Notes: generated by a model not told the origin, from the sequence alone. Shown: positions 9,602 through 19,125, numbered from the stretch's first letter. The stretch: 36,372 bases of DNA from Hymenobacteraceae bacterium (GCA_022701825.1 JAKONR010000570.1:1-36372); one strand, 5' to 3'. Made by a program: numbers and translations.

Positions 9602-10861
9602 ATGAAGCCTAAAATTGGTATTATCGGAGCCGGCATATCAGGTATTTCTCTAGCAAAAATATTAGCTGATAAAGCTGATGTTACTGTTTTTGAGTATAAG
9701 CAAAAAGCTGGCGGGTTAATTAGCTGCGATAGAGTTGAGGATGTTCTGTACCACCGGGTAGGTGGTCACGTATTCAATTCAAAGAATACAGCTGTACTCG
9801 ATTGGTTTTGGCAATACTTTGACAAGGATGCTGAATTTATTAAAGCCAATCGGTTTGCTAAGGTTTTCTTGAACGATATCCTCGTAAATTATCCGATTGA
9901 AGACCATGTCTATCAATTGGGTACTGAGTACGTTAACGAGATTGTGAATGATTTCCTATCGATAGCATCGGAAAGCAAGCATAAGGCTGAGATAAAAAAC
10001 TTTGAGGACTTTCTGCTGAACAGGTTTGGTAAAACACTTTATAAGCTGTATTTTGAGCCTTACAATCGTAAGATTTGGAATACCGACCTGAAAGATGTGC
10101 CACTTGATTGGTTGGATGGGAAGCTTCCAATGCCCACCATCGATAAAATCATTAGCAATAATATTCTTCGTAAAGAAGAAGGGCAAATGGTGCACGCCAC
10201 CTTTTACTATCCGATATATGGGGGTTCACAATTTATCATTGATAGATTGAGTGAAGGGTTGGATATAAAGTGCGGATATAAAGTTGAAAAGATTGAGTCG
10301 AGAAACGGTGTAGTATCCGTTAACGATGAATATCATTTCGATAAATTAATCTATACCGGTGACGTAAGAGCACTTTCCGCCATAGTACAAGGCAATGACG
10401 GGTTTAAGTCTTTGGAAAAAAGCTTAAGTGCATTAAAGTCGAATGGTACGACTAACGTGCTGTGCTCATGCGATAAAACGGAGCTGTCTTGGCTGTATCT
10501 GCCTGAGGTCAAGTATAAGGCCCACCGTATTATCTACACTGGCGGATTTTCTCAGACAAACAATGGTAGTCTTCCCGATAGTTCGTGCACGGTTGAGTTC
10601 TCCAACTACGCTAGCGTAGAGGAAATAGAGAGCGAACTTGCCAAATTGCCAGGTAATCTGAAGATGATTTCATATAATTATGAAGTTAACTCCTACGTTA
10701 TTCAGGATACCGATACGAGGGAGTTAATTCAGGAAGCCAAGGACGAACTAAATAAAGACAATATATTTCTGCTAGGCAGATTTGCTGAGTGGGAGTATAA
10801 TAATATGGATAAGTGCATAGAGTCTTCAATGGCTCTTGCAGAAACCTTATTATCTCACTAG
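9602..10861 (+). CDS. FAD/NAD(P)-binding oxidoreductase, amine oxidase / protoporphyrinogen oxidase / UDP-galactopyranose mutase-like
   Basis: N-terminal dinucleotide fold IGIIGAGISGISLAKILADKADVTVFEYKQKAGGLI; GGHVFNSKN; C-terminal NIFLLGRFAEWEYNNMDKCIESSMALAE (FAD-binding C-terminal pattern). Confidence 0.75.
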   Translation: MKPKIGIIGAGISGISLAKILADKADVTVFEYKQKAGGLISCDRVEDVLYHRVGGHVFNSKNTAVLDWFWQYFDKDAEFIKANRFAKVFLNDILVNYPIEDHVYQLGTEYVNEIVNDFLSIASESKHKAEIKNFEDFLLNRFGKTLYKLYFEPYNRKIWNTDLKDVPLDWLDGKLPMPTIDKIISNNILRKEEGQMVHATFYYPIYGGSQFIIDRLSEGLDIKCGYKVEKIESRNGVVSVNDEYHFDKLIYTGDVRALSAIVQGNDGFKSLEKSLSALKSNGTTNVLCSCDKTELSWLYLPEVKYKAHRIIYTGGFSQTNNGSLPDSSCTVEFSNYASVEEIESELAKLPGNLKMISYNYEVNSYVIQDTDTRELIQEAKDELNKDNIFLLGRFAEWEYNNMDKCIESSMALAETLLSH

Positions 10862-10863
10862 TA

Positions 10864-10935
10864 TTAGTGCTTTCGGGCGCGAGTAAAACCCATTGCTAGC
10901 TTACAATGGGTTTTGCTCGCGCCTGAAAGCATTAA
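10864..10935. terminator. Long hairpin (32-bp stem, 8-nt loop) directly after the FAD oxidoreductase gene
   Basis: ttagtgctttcgggcgcgagtaaaacccattg-ctagctta-caatgggttttgctcgcgcctgaaagcattaa; the only three DNA mismatches are G-U compatible. Confidence 0.75.
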
Positions 10936-11106
10936 CGTCATATCAGTTGCTTTACAATAAAGTGGTTGTATATGACCGCTGAGCTGCTTTTCTTTTTTGG
11001 CGGCTGTAGTAACTATCTAGTATAGTTAGCTATGTTGGCAACGCAGTAGTGGTGCTGCTGTACACTTAGGTGCCGTTTAACTAAAGTTGTTAAAGGTTAT
11101 TCCACT

Positions 11107-11877
11107 ATGTTGGTTAGTATAGTAATTCCTTCATTTCAGCAAGCTTTCTTGTTAGAAAGAGCGCTCAAATCTATCGAGTCACAGCTATTTACCGACTACG
11201 AGATACTGGTGATGGACGGTGGGTCGAAGGATGACACTGCTACGGTGGTGGCTAGGTTTAGCCATTTGCCACTTAGCTTTTACTCGGAGAAAGACGCTGG
11301 CATTTATGATGCCATGAACAAGGGAGTTAAGCAGAGTAAAGGCGACTATATATACTTCATGGGTTGCGATGATAGATTAGCTTCGCCTGATACCCTACAG
11401 AAGGTATTTTCTGTCAAAAACATTACGGATAATCACGTTATATACGGTAACGTGCTGTTTCCTGAAAGTGGGCAGGTGTACTACGGAGAGTTTACTTATT
11501 ATAAGCTCTACATCTATAATATATCTCATCAAGCCATATTCACTCGCCGAGAAGTGTTTGATAAGTTGGGCCTTTTCAATCTTCGCTACAAAGCTTTTGC
11601 CGATTATGAGTTTAATATGAGGTGGTTTGATGCACCAGATATTAAACGTAAATATGTGCCCATAACTGTAGCTATTTACGAAACCACTGGCTTTAGCTCA
11701 CAGTATCACGATATTGATTTTGCGGCTGACCAATGGCAGTTAAAGAAAAAATACTTCCCTAAAATTGTCAGATACCTGGCTGTTAGGCAGGATAAATTTG
11801 CTTATAAAGCGATTGCTAAGCTGTTGACAGACAAAAGAATCGTTGCACTGAATTTCATGCGGGATTGGCTGGAATAG
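11107..11877 (+). CDS. GT2-family glycosyltransferase
   Basis: VSIVIPSFQQAFLLERALKSIESQLFTDYEILVMDGGSKDDT; YIYFMGCDDRL (DxD region). Confidence 0.92.
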   Translation: MLVSIVIPSFQQAFLLERALKSIESQLFTDYEILVMDGGSKDDTATVVARFSHLPLSFYSEKDAGIYDAMNKGVKQSKGDYIYFMGCDDRLASPDTLQKVFSVKNITDNHVIYGNVLFPESGQVYYGEFTYYKLYIYNISHQAIFTRREVFDKLGLFNLRYKAFADYEFNMRWFDAPDIKRKYVPITVAIYETTGFSSQYHDIDFAADQWQLKKKYFPKIVRYLAVRQDKFAYKAIAKLLTDKRIVALNFMRDWLE

Positions 11878-11923
11878 CGTCAAAATCGTGCGGTAGCTAG
11901 TTCTCTTTGTTACGCCTTACCCT

Positions 11924-13102
11924 ATGCGGATACTATTTACAACCCCGGCCCTGACCATCGGCGGCATCGAGGTGTTAGCGCTCCGGTTTTCGGAGGCTTT
12001 TGGGGCCGCTGGCCACGACGTGACGCTCTACGACTTTAGCCCGCAGCGGCGGGTCGAGCCCTTTGTGGCGCAGTTCGACCAGTCGAAGTTTCGGATAGTA
12101 GGAATCAGTCCTAGAGCTTGGTGGTGGAAGGCAAATGCCCTGCTGGTAAAAACCCGGCTAAAACCCAACGGTATCTGGGAGGAAAGGGTAGAGCGTCATT
12201 TTGCCCGCTTTTTGGCCGACAACGAGTTTGATATTATCTGCTCGCTGTCTTTTCATGAAGACTACCGGGCCTGCCGCTACGCCCGGCCCAAAAACACGCC
12301 CGTAGTCGTATCCATGCACGGGGTGTACGAATACGCGGCACCCGAATGGCCCGAGCGGGCGCGGGCCATCTACGACTACACAAGTGCCATTACGTACTTG
12401 GCCGACAAAAACATGGCGTATTACTGGGCGCAGCCCTATTTCCGCCCCGAGATGCCCGCCGTCAAAATATACAACGGTACTAACCTGGACGAGCCCGTGC
12501 GAGAGGCGGTTACGAGAGCAACGCTGGGAATCGCGGCAGACGCCTTTGTCTACATTATGGTGGCGCGCGGCGTGAAGGAAAAAGGCTGGGAAGAAGCCAT
12601 AAAGGCCTTCATGCAGCTTCGGCATCGCCACGCGCAAGCCACGCTGCTGCTGGTGGGCGAAGGCGAATTTTTGCAGGAGCTAAAAAAAGAGTACTCCGCT
12701 GAGCAGGGTATCATCTTTTATGGCCTGCACCCAAATCCCGTGCAATTGACCCAACTAGCCGACGTAGGGTTGCTGCCGACTTATTTCCCCATCGAGTCGC
12801 TACCCAACGTTATAATCGACTACTTGCGCTGCGGGCTGCCGGTAATAGCAACCGCCATTGGCGAAATACCCGAGATGCTGCGGGCGGCCGATGGGCAGCC
12901 CGCCGGCACCGTGCTACCGCTGCTGCCCGGCAACACGGGCGTGAGTGCTACCCTATTGGCCGAAGCCATGGCGCACTACCTCACGGATGCCGCCTTCTAT
13001 CAGCAGCAGGCGGCGCGCGTGCGGGAAGTACGCGGCAAGTTTGACATCCGCACCTGCGTGCGCCGCTATACCGAGGTGTTTGAGCAGGTGCTCGCCCGCT
13101 AG
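11924..13102 (+). CDS. GT4-family glycosyltransferase (paralogous to 19126..20352)
   Basis: VVSMHGVYEYAAPE, YIMVARGVKEKGWEEAIKAF, GLLPTYFPIESLPNVIIDYLRCGLPVIATAIGEIPEML. Confidence 0.9.
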   Translation: MRILFTTPALTIGGIEVLALRFSEAFGAAGHDVTLYDFSPQRRVEPFVAQFDQSKFRIVGISPRAWWWKANALLVKTRLKPNGIWEERVERHFARFLADNEFDIICSLSFHEDYRACRYARPKNTPVVVSMHGVYEYAAPEWPERARAIYDYTSAITYLADKNMAYYWAQPYFRPEMPAVKIYNGTNLDEPVREAVTRATLGIAADAFVYIMVARGVKEKGWEEAIKAFMQLRHRHAQATLLLVGEGEFLQELKKEYSAEQGIIFYGLHPNPVQLTQLADVGLLPTYFPIESLPNVIIDYLRCGLPVIATAIGEIPEMLRAADGQPAGTVLPLLPGNTGVSATLLAEAMAHYLTDAAFYQQQAARVREVRGKFDIRTCVRRYTEVFEQVLAR

Positions 13103-13188
13103 GTATAGCTCGTTTTTGCTTTGGTCGGGGCCGCGTATTTGGCCCCTAGTACTAGCCTGCCGGCTGCTGTCGGCCAAGAAGCCAGCCC

Positions 13189-14328
13189 ATGAAACTAGCC
13201 TTTATCTCGCTGATGAACGACGCGCCCTGGGGCGGCAGCGAAGCGCTGTGGTCGAAAACGGCGGCCCTGGCCCTGGCCCAGGGGCACCAGGTACTGATTA
13301 CGGCCTACGAGTGGCCCACCCCCGCCCAGCCCCTGCGCGAGCTGGTGGCGGCCGGGGCCACGCTCTTCTACCGCACCCCATATAGCCCGCAGCTGCACAA
13401 GCGGCTGTGGCGGCGGGCGGTGCGGCAGTTTCAGCCCGCCTCGGCCGAGCTGCGGGCGCTTCAGGCCTACGCGCCCGACCTGATATTCGTGAACCAGGGC
13501 GGCGACAGCGACATTATCCACAAGGAGGATATTCGGGACTGGCTAACGTCGGGGGCCGTGCCCTACGTCATCATCTGCCACCTCTACCAGGACCCCATCA
13601 AGCGGAGTGCGGCCGAGCGGGCCACTATCTTGAAGGTGTACCAGCACGCGCGGCGGGTGCTCACCATTTCGGCCAAGCAAACGGCGGTGCTGCGGCGGCA
13701 GCTCGCCGATGCCCTGCCCAACTGCCAGGTGGTGCAAAACCCGCTGAACCTGCCCGCCCACATGCCCATGCCGTACCCGCCGGCCGGCCGGGTGCAGCTG
13801 GCCGTGGTGGCCAGCCTCGACGCCGACCGCAAAGGCCACGACGTGCTGCTGCAAGTGCTGAGCAGCCCCGCTTGGCAGGCCCGCGACTGGCAGTTAAATT
13901 TTTACGGCAAAGGCCCCGACCAGGCCTACTTGGAGCGGCTGGTGGCCTACTACCAGCTCGGCGGCCGGGTAGTTTTCCAGGGCCACGTGGCCGACAGCGC
14001 CGTTATCTGGCGCACCAACCATGCGCTTATTATTCCCTCGCGCATCGAGTCGGGGCCGATGGTGCTGGTCGAGGCCATGCTCAGCGGCCGGCCCGTGGTG
14101 AGCACCAACGTGGGCCTAGTGCCCGACTGGCTCGAAGACGGCGTAACCGGCTTTTTGGCCGAGGCCTCGCTGCCCGAGTCGCTGGCCGCCGCCCTGGAGC
14201 GGGCCTGGCAGGCCCAGGCCCAGTGGCCGGCCATGGGGCAGTGCGCCTACGAGCGCGCCCGCGCCCAGATACAGCTTGACCCGGCCGCCGAACTGCTGCA
14301 GTTGTTGCAGGAAGTGGCTGGGCGCTGA
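13189..14328 (+). CDS. GT4-family glycosyltransferase
   Basis: MNDAPWGGSEALWSKTAALALAQGHQV; LIIPSRIESGPMVLVEAMLSGRPVVSTNVGLVPDWLEDGVTG. Confidence 0.9.
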   Translation: MKLAFISLMNDAPWGGSEALWSKTAALALAQGHQVLITAYEWPTPAQPLRELVAAGATLFYRTPYSPQLHKRLWRRAVRQFQPASAELRALQAYAPDLIFVNQGGDSDIIHKEDIRDWLTSGAVPYVIICHLYQDPIKRSAAERATILKVYQHARRVLTISAKQTAVLRRQLADALPNCQVVQNPLNLPAHMPMPYPPAGRVQLAVVASLDADRKGHDVLLQVLSSPAWQARDWQLNFYGKGPDQAYLERLVAYYQLGGRVVFQGHVADSAVIWRTNHALIIPSRIESGPMVLVEAMLSGRPVVSTNVGLVPDWLEDGVTGFLAEASLPESLAAALERAWQAQAQWPAMGQCAYERARAQIQLDPAAELLQLLQEVAGR

Positions 14329-14337
14329 ATACAATAG

Positions 14338-14508
14338 CCAGCTGACCACAAGTCCGAGTGGGCGGCCCGCCGCTGGCAACTGCCCAGGCTACGCGTGCCC
14401 CGCGTGCCCGACCGCCCCAGGCTGCGCGCCGAAACCGGCTGGCAGCCCCGGCTTACCTTTGCGCAGGCCCTGGCCCAAACCTGGGCCTGGTGTGCCCGGC
14501 AGCATTAG
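14338..14508 (+). pseudogene. C-terminal remnant of an NDP-sugar epimerase/dehydratase (SDR, Rmd/Gmd-like)
   Basis: Stop-bounded frame not in the ORF track: PADHKSEWAARRWQLPRLRVPRVPDRPRLRAETGWQPRLTFAQALAQTWAWCARQH*. The RLRAETGWQPRLTFAQALAQT segment matches the conserved C-terminal pattern of extended SDR sugar epimerases. Confidence 0.6.
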
Positions 14509-14534
14509 GCTGCCTTTTCCTAACGCTCCGTTTC

Positions 14535-15713
14535 ATGCCTACTGCCGCGCGGCTGCGCATCGCTTTCCTCACCTCCACCGACCCGCGCGACCGCCGGGCG
14601 TGGTCGGGCCTGCACTACATGCTGGCCCAAACCCTGCAAAAGCACGTGGGCGAAGTCACCTACCTGGGACCGGTGAGCCTGCGCTATTTCTTCGCCCTCG
14701 GCGACCGGGTCAACAAGGTCGTTGGCCGGTTCAGCCAGGGGCGACGCTACCACTACAGCATTAGCGTGCTCTCGGCGCGGCTCTACGCCCGCCTTTTTGG
14801 CCGCAAGCTGCGCCAGGGGCAGTACGACCTGATTTTTGCCCCGGCCTCGTACACCGAGTTTTCGTACCTCGATACCAAGCTGCCTATCGTGTACTGCTGC
14901 GACTCCACCATTACGCAGCTCATCGACTACTACCCCGGCCTCTCCAAGCTGCTGCCCGTGTCGAAGCGCGAGCTGGCCTACATCGAGCAGCGCGCCATCG
15001 ACCGGGCCGACCTGCTGGTGTATTCCTCGCACTGGGCCGGTAATTCGGCCATTAATGATTTCGGCGCGCCCGCCGAAAAAGTGGCCGTTTTTCCGTTCGG
15101 GGCCAACTTTCCCATCGTGCTCCCGCGCCAAGAAGTCATTCACCGCCAGCCCCGGCCCGGCCGGTGCGAGCTGCTGTTTGTGGGCGTGGAGTGGGTGCGC
15201 AAGGGCGGCGCCATTGCCTTCGATACGCTGGTGCAGCTCTGCGCGCGGGGCATCGACGCGCACCTCACCATTTGTGGCTGCGTGCCGCCCGCCGGCTTCG
15301 AGCACCCCAACCTCACCGTCATTCCGTTTCTCGATAAAAACGACCCGGAGCAGCTTAGCCGCATGGTGCAGCTCTACCGCAACGCCGATTTCTTCCTGCT
15401 GCCCACGCGGGCCGAGTGCGCGGCCATCGCCTTCTGCGAAGCCAGCTCGTTCGGCGTGCCGTCCTTCACCACCGACACCGGCGGCATTGCCGACTTTGTG
15501 GAGAATGGCGTGAACGGCTACCGCCTCAGCCTGGCGGCGGGCGGGCCGGAGTTTGCGGCGGCCATTGCGCAGGTGCTAGCTGACAGTGAGCTCTACCAGC
15601 GGCTGAGGGTAACATCGCGCGACCTCTATGAGGAAAAACTAAATTGGGATGCCTGGGGAGTAAGTGTCAATAAGCTGCTCAAGAGCAGATTCAAACACAC
15701 AGAGACTGGTTAA
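14535..15713 (+). CDS. GT4-family glycosyltransferase
   Basis: RLRIAFLTSTDPRDRRAWSGLHYMLAQTL; ELLFVGVEWVRKGGAIAFDTLVQL; LLPTRAECAAIAFCEASSFGVPSFTTDTGGIADFVENGVNGY. ATG at 14535 preferred because the track start lies in the remnant region. Confidence 0.9.
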   Translation: MPTAARLRIAFLTSTDPRDRRAWSGLHYMLAQTLQKHVGEVTYLGPVSLRYFFALGDRVNKVVGRFSQGRRYHYSISVLSARLYARLFGRKLRQGQYDLIFAPASYTEFSYLDTKLPIVYCCDSTITQLIDYYPGLSKLLPVSKRELAYIEQRAIDRADLLVYSSHWAGNSAINDFGAPAEKVAVFPFGANFPIVLPRQEVIHRQPRPGRCELLFVGVEWVRKGGAIAFDTLVQLCARGIDAHLTICGCVPPAGFEHPNLTVIPFLDKNDPEQLSRMVQLYRNADFFLLPTRAECAAIAFCEASSFGVPSFTTDTGGIADFVENGVNGYRLSLAAGGPEFAAAIAQVLADSELYQRLRVTSRDLYEEKLNWDAWGVSVNKLLKSRFKHTETG

Positions 15714-15782
15714 GCATGGTATAGCATAATTATAAAATCGATGTACGCAGTATAATAACACTACCTAAAGCTGCCTCTTCTC

Positions 15783-16751
15783 ATGTCGACGTATAATCCT
15801 TGCCTTGTAATTATATTTAATCATAAATACGATAAAAATATTAGTAGGCTGGAAGAGCTGTATTCGCCTCGGTTTAAGAATATTTACTTTCTGGTTCCTT
15901 TCTATACTGGTGATAATCCAAGAGTGATTCCGGTATACGAAAGCTCTTACTATTTTCAGGGATACTTAGCGCAAGGCTATACGACCTTCTACCGGCCCGA
16001 ATTCACGCACTATTTCTTCATTGGCGATGACCTGATAATAAATCCAGCTTTAAACGAAGCTAATTATGCCGAATTGTTGGGTCTGGAAGAAGGAGCGGCT
16101 TACCTGTCCGAAATACTCACCCTGCACGGGCCGGGAGACGAATTAGACCCAACTTCGCCTACGCAACGCTTTTGGAGCCATACGATTGAAGGAATTAATT
16201 TTTATGGAAATCGGCTGGGAAGTGAGACGAAGCACGAAATTCCTTCCTACGAAGAAGCCATTCAACGGTTTGCCGCGCACGGAATAGAAATTAAACCGCT
16301 TAGCTACGGTAATATATTTGGCCCCCTTACTGTGCCACGTAGCGTTGACCAAACAATAAAAACTGTCAGAAACCTGTGGACGTATTACCGGTCGTGGCGG
16401 CATCGCAAAGTGCGGGGCAATAAGCATCAGTTGCAGCTGCAATACCCGCTGGTGTTTGGCTATTCAGATGTCATTATAATTCCTAGCCAGATAGTTCAAA
16501 ATTTCTGCCATTTATGCGGGGTGTTTGCCGCAATGGGCTTATTTGTAGAAATGGCCATTCCTACTGCCCTGCTACTTAGCACCACTACTATACTAACCGA
16601 CAAAAACTCAAAACTCAAAGGAAAACCACTTTGGGGAAACGATATTACAAAGCTAGAAGAGGAGTATAATCTTGATATGGAAGCAATGCTGGCTGATTTT
16701 CCTAAAACGCAGCTTTTTTGCCATCCCGTAAAATTATCGCGTTGGAAGTAA
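15783..16751 (+). CDS. Unclassified protein, possible GT-A-like glycosyltransferase
   Basis: Complete ORF; CLVIIFNHKYDKNISRLEELYSPRFKNIYFLVPFY and HYFFIGDDLIINP (DxD-like); located among GTs. Confidence 0.6.
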   Translation: MSTYNPCLVIIFNHKYDKNISRLEELYSPRFKNIYFLVPFYTGDNPRVIPVYESSYYFQGYLAQGYTTFYRPEFTHYFFIGDDLIINPALNEANYAELLGLEEGAAYLSEILTLHGPGDELDPTSPTQRFWSHTIEGINFYGNRLGSETKHEIPSYEEAIQRFAAHGIEIKPLSYGNIFGPLTVPRSVDQTIKTVRNLWTYYRSWRHRKVRGNKHQLQLQYPLVFGYSDVIIIPSQIVQNFCHLCGVFAAMGLFVEMAIPTALLLSTTTILTDKNSKLKGKPLWGNDITKLEEEYNLDMEAMLADFPKTQLFCHPVKLSRWK

Positions 16752-16878
16752 GCTGCTTGTCGAGCTACGTTTCATATTTAGTAAGGGGAATAGCTAAAGC
16801 AGCTGTATTTAGAAATAGTGTAAGTGCCTTGCTTGATTTAATAGCATGAAGGCTTCGCCCAGCTTTAAGTGATTTTAG

Positions 16879-17964
16879 ATGTTAAGCGCTATTCAAAAAT
16901 TAGACCGCCGACTCTTCTTTCCTTTTCTCAAGGAAGCGGAAAGCGAGAAGTATCGCGTCGAGCGCACTACCATCCGCTACGACTACCACCCCGATACGCT
17001 GCGCCACGCGCCGGCCGTGCTGCGCGACTACTTCGAGCAGTGCACCAAAAACTGGGACCTCGACCGCTTTCACTACCACTACACCCGGCCCTGCACCATC
17101 GAGCCGACGCTGGGCTACGCCGTCACCCGCCAGCAGCAGCTGATTCCGCAGTCGCTCTGGAACACCTACGTGCACCGGCTCAAGCCGTCGTTTCTCAAAT
17201 ACCTGCTGGCTCGCCGCCGGGTGCTGCGCCTCAAAACCGCCCTGCCGCTGCACTACGGCTGGGGCAACTACTGGCACTGCTACAATGACATACTAGGGGC
17301 CGTGCGCCGGGCCGACGCGGCCGGCCTGCCCCCGGATACGCCCCTGCTCATCCCGGAAGGCCTGCCCAAAATGCCGTTTTTTCAGCAGCTGCTGGCCCTG
17401 AGCCCGGCGCTGCAAGCGCGCAACTGGGTAGTCCAACACGCTGATACCAACGTGGTGTGCGAGCAGGCGCACTTCTTCGCTACCTTTTGGGACCACCGCG
17501 AAAACTTCGACGCGGTGCTCGACTACATCGGCTTCCGGGAAAACCTGCGCCAGGAGCCCGCCGGCCACGACCGTATCTTCATCGGCCGCAAGCCCGGCCG
17601 GGGCCGCAATATTCTCAACATGAGCGAGGTGCGCGCCGTGCTAGACAAGTACGAGTTTGCCTACGTAGAGTGCGACGAGCTGAGCGTGCGCCAGCAAGTA
17701 GACGTGTTTCAGCACGCGGGCTATGTCATCGGCATTCACGGGGCGGGCCTCACCAACATCATTTTCCGGCAAGACCGGCCGCTCAAGCTGCTAGAGATTT
17801 TTTCGGCGCAGTACCTCAATCCCTGCTACTACTGGCTGTGCGTGCAGTACGGGTTCGACTATTTCGGGCTGGTGGGCTCGAAGCCGCCCGAAACCGGTAG
17901 TATCGGCAACTTCACGATTGACATCGCGGAGTTTGAAAACCAGCTAATCGCCATGCTGCGCTAA
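16879..17964 (+). CDS. GT61-family (DUF563) glycosyltransferase
   Basis: YGWGNYWHCYNDILG; DRIFIGRKPGRGRNILNMSEV; GYVIGIHGAGLTNIIFRQ. Confidence 0.85.
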   Translation: MLSAIQKLDRRLFFPFLKEAESEKYRVERTTIRYDYHPDTLRHAPAVLRDYFEQCTKNWDLDRFHYHYTRPCTIEPTLGYAVTRQQQLIPQSLWNTYVHRLKPSFLKYLLARRRVLRLKTALPLHYGWGNYWHCYNDILGAVRRADAAGLPPDTPLLIPEGLPKMPFFQQLLALSPALQARNWVVQHADTNVVCEQAHFFATFWDHRENFDAVLDYIGFRENLRQEPAGHDRIFIGRKPGRGRNILNMSEVRAVLDKYEFAYVECDELSVRQQVDVFQHAGYVIGIHGAGLTNIIFRQDRPLKLLEIFSAQYLNPCYYWLCVQYGFDYFGLVGSKPPETGSIGNFTIDIAEFENQLIAMLR

Positions 17965-18093
17965 TGAACGCCGCCGATATAAATAAGCTGGCTGCTGGTT
18001 GCTATCGCAAATTTCGGGTTAGTGTACCCTGGCCTGACAACCGCTATCGTTATTCTCTTAGGTAACAGTTGCTATAAAACAAGTAAGCTGAAT

Positions 18094-19071
18094 ATGCTGC
18101 AAAGGAATTACACAATTGATGCGTTTCGAATTATTGGGGCTTTCTGCGTAGTTGCGCTGCATTCACCTCTGGGCTCGCTGCCAAATGCGCTTGCGCTGGC
18201 CATAAGGCTTGGCTCACGTTGGGCAGTACCTTTCTTTTTCATGGTGAGCGGCTATTTCGTGGCCCAAAAACTGCGCACTACCAAAAGCTTAAACATAAGC
18301 GCCGCTACAAATAATCTATTGGCGATACTTATCGTAGTAAACCTGTTCTATTGCTTGTTTTATGTGCTGGATAATAATCCGGCCACGAATATCAAGCTCA
18401 CTTTCATTGGGTTGATAATTGGACAGTCTGGCCATCTCTGGTTTATTGGGTCGTCTATCCTGGGATTGCTCGTGCTGCAATACTTGGCCAGCCGCTATTC
18501 TGATAAGACATTGCTGCTGGTAGCGCTCGGTGTGCTGTTATTTATCCTGATTGGCGATGGCTATTCGTCCCTTTCTTCTATTACTATTCAGTACGAGGTA
18601 GCGCGTTATCTTACTTCGATACCGTTTTTGTTAATTGGTTTTCTGCTGGCTCGCCAGGAGCGTGTACTTGCTCAGTTGTCGGTTAAAGCCTGCGTAGCCA
18701 TTGCCATTAGCGGGTTATTAATCGAAGGGGCCGAAGCTATTGCCTTATACAAGGCTTTTGGGGCCGGGCCGCACAACCAGGAATTACTCGTCGGTACTTG
18801 CTTGCTTGCGGTGGGGTTGTTTTGCCTAAGCTTAAAGTTTGTAACTGTTCAGGAGAATGCTTTGTCAAAAGCAGGTAAAACGTATTCGTTGCTGATATAC
18901 CTCTATCACCCCATTGTTATTTCTATTCTGTTTGCCAAGATTGACTTGGGCCATTACAATAGCTATGCGTATTGGGTTAGCCCGCTGCTGGTTTTTGGCA
19001 GCTTGCTGCTAGTGCTAAAGCTTATTCATAGATTCTCGCAGCCAACTTTCAAAGTTATCAGTGGCCTCTAA
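18094..19071 (+). CDS. Acyltransferase 3 family (polysaccharide O-acyltransferase)
   Basis: NYTIDAFRIIGAFCVVALHSPLG; RWAVPFFFMVSGYFVAQKL; ~10 TM. ATG at 18094 preferred. Confidence 0.88.
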   Translation: MLQRNYTIDAFRIIGAFCVVALHSPLGSLPNALALAIRLGSRWAVPFFFMVSGYFVAQKLRTTKSLNISAATNNLLAILIVVNLFYCLFYVLDNNPATNIKLTFIGLIIGQSGHLWFIGSSILGLLVLQYLASRYSDKTLLLVALGVLLFILIGDGYSSLSSITIQYEVARYLTSIPFLLIGFLLARQERVLAQLSVKACVAIAISGLLIEGAEAIALYKAFGAGPHNQELLVGTCLLAVGLFCLSLKFVTVQENALSKAGKTYSLLIYLYHPIVISILFAKIDLGHYNSYAYWVSPLLVFGSLLLVLKLIHRFSQPTFKVISGL

Positions 19072-19125
19072 TGCCAGTAGTGCCTGGCAGGCCGTAAAGT
19101 ATTCTTAAAGATTCGATTATCGTCA

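Noticed and set aside
13127-13146. GGGGCC...GGCCCC hairpin between GT genes
   Set aside because: Only 6 bp in GC-rich sequence, where such matches are common by chance.
14276-14764. 162-aa ORF across the 14.3-14.5 kb spacer
   Set aside because: Pro/Ala/Arg-rich and overlaps true GT coding sequence; the meaningful frame in this spacer is the epimerase remnant.
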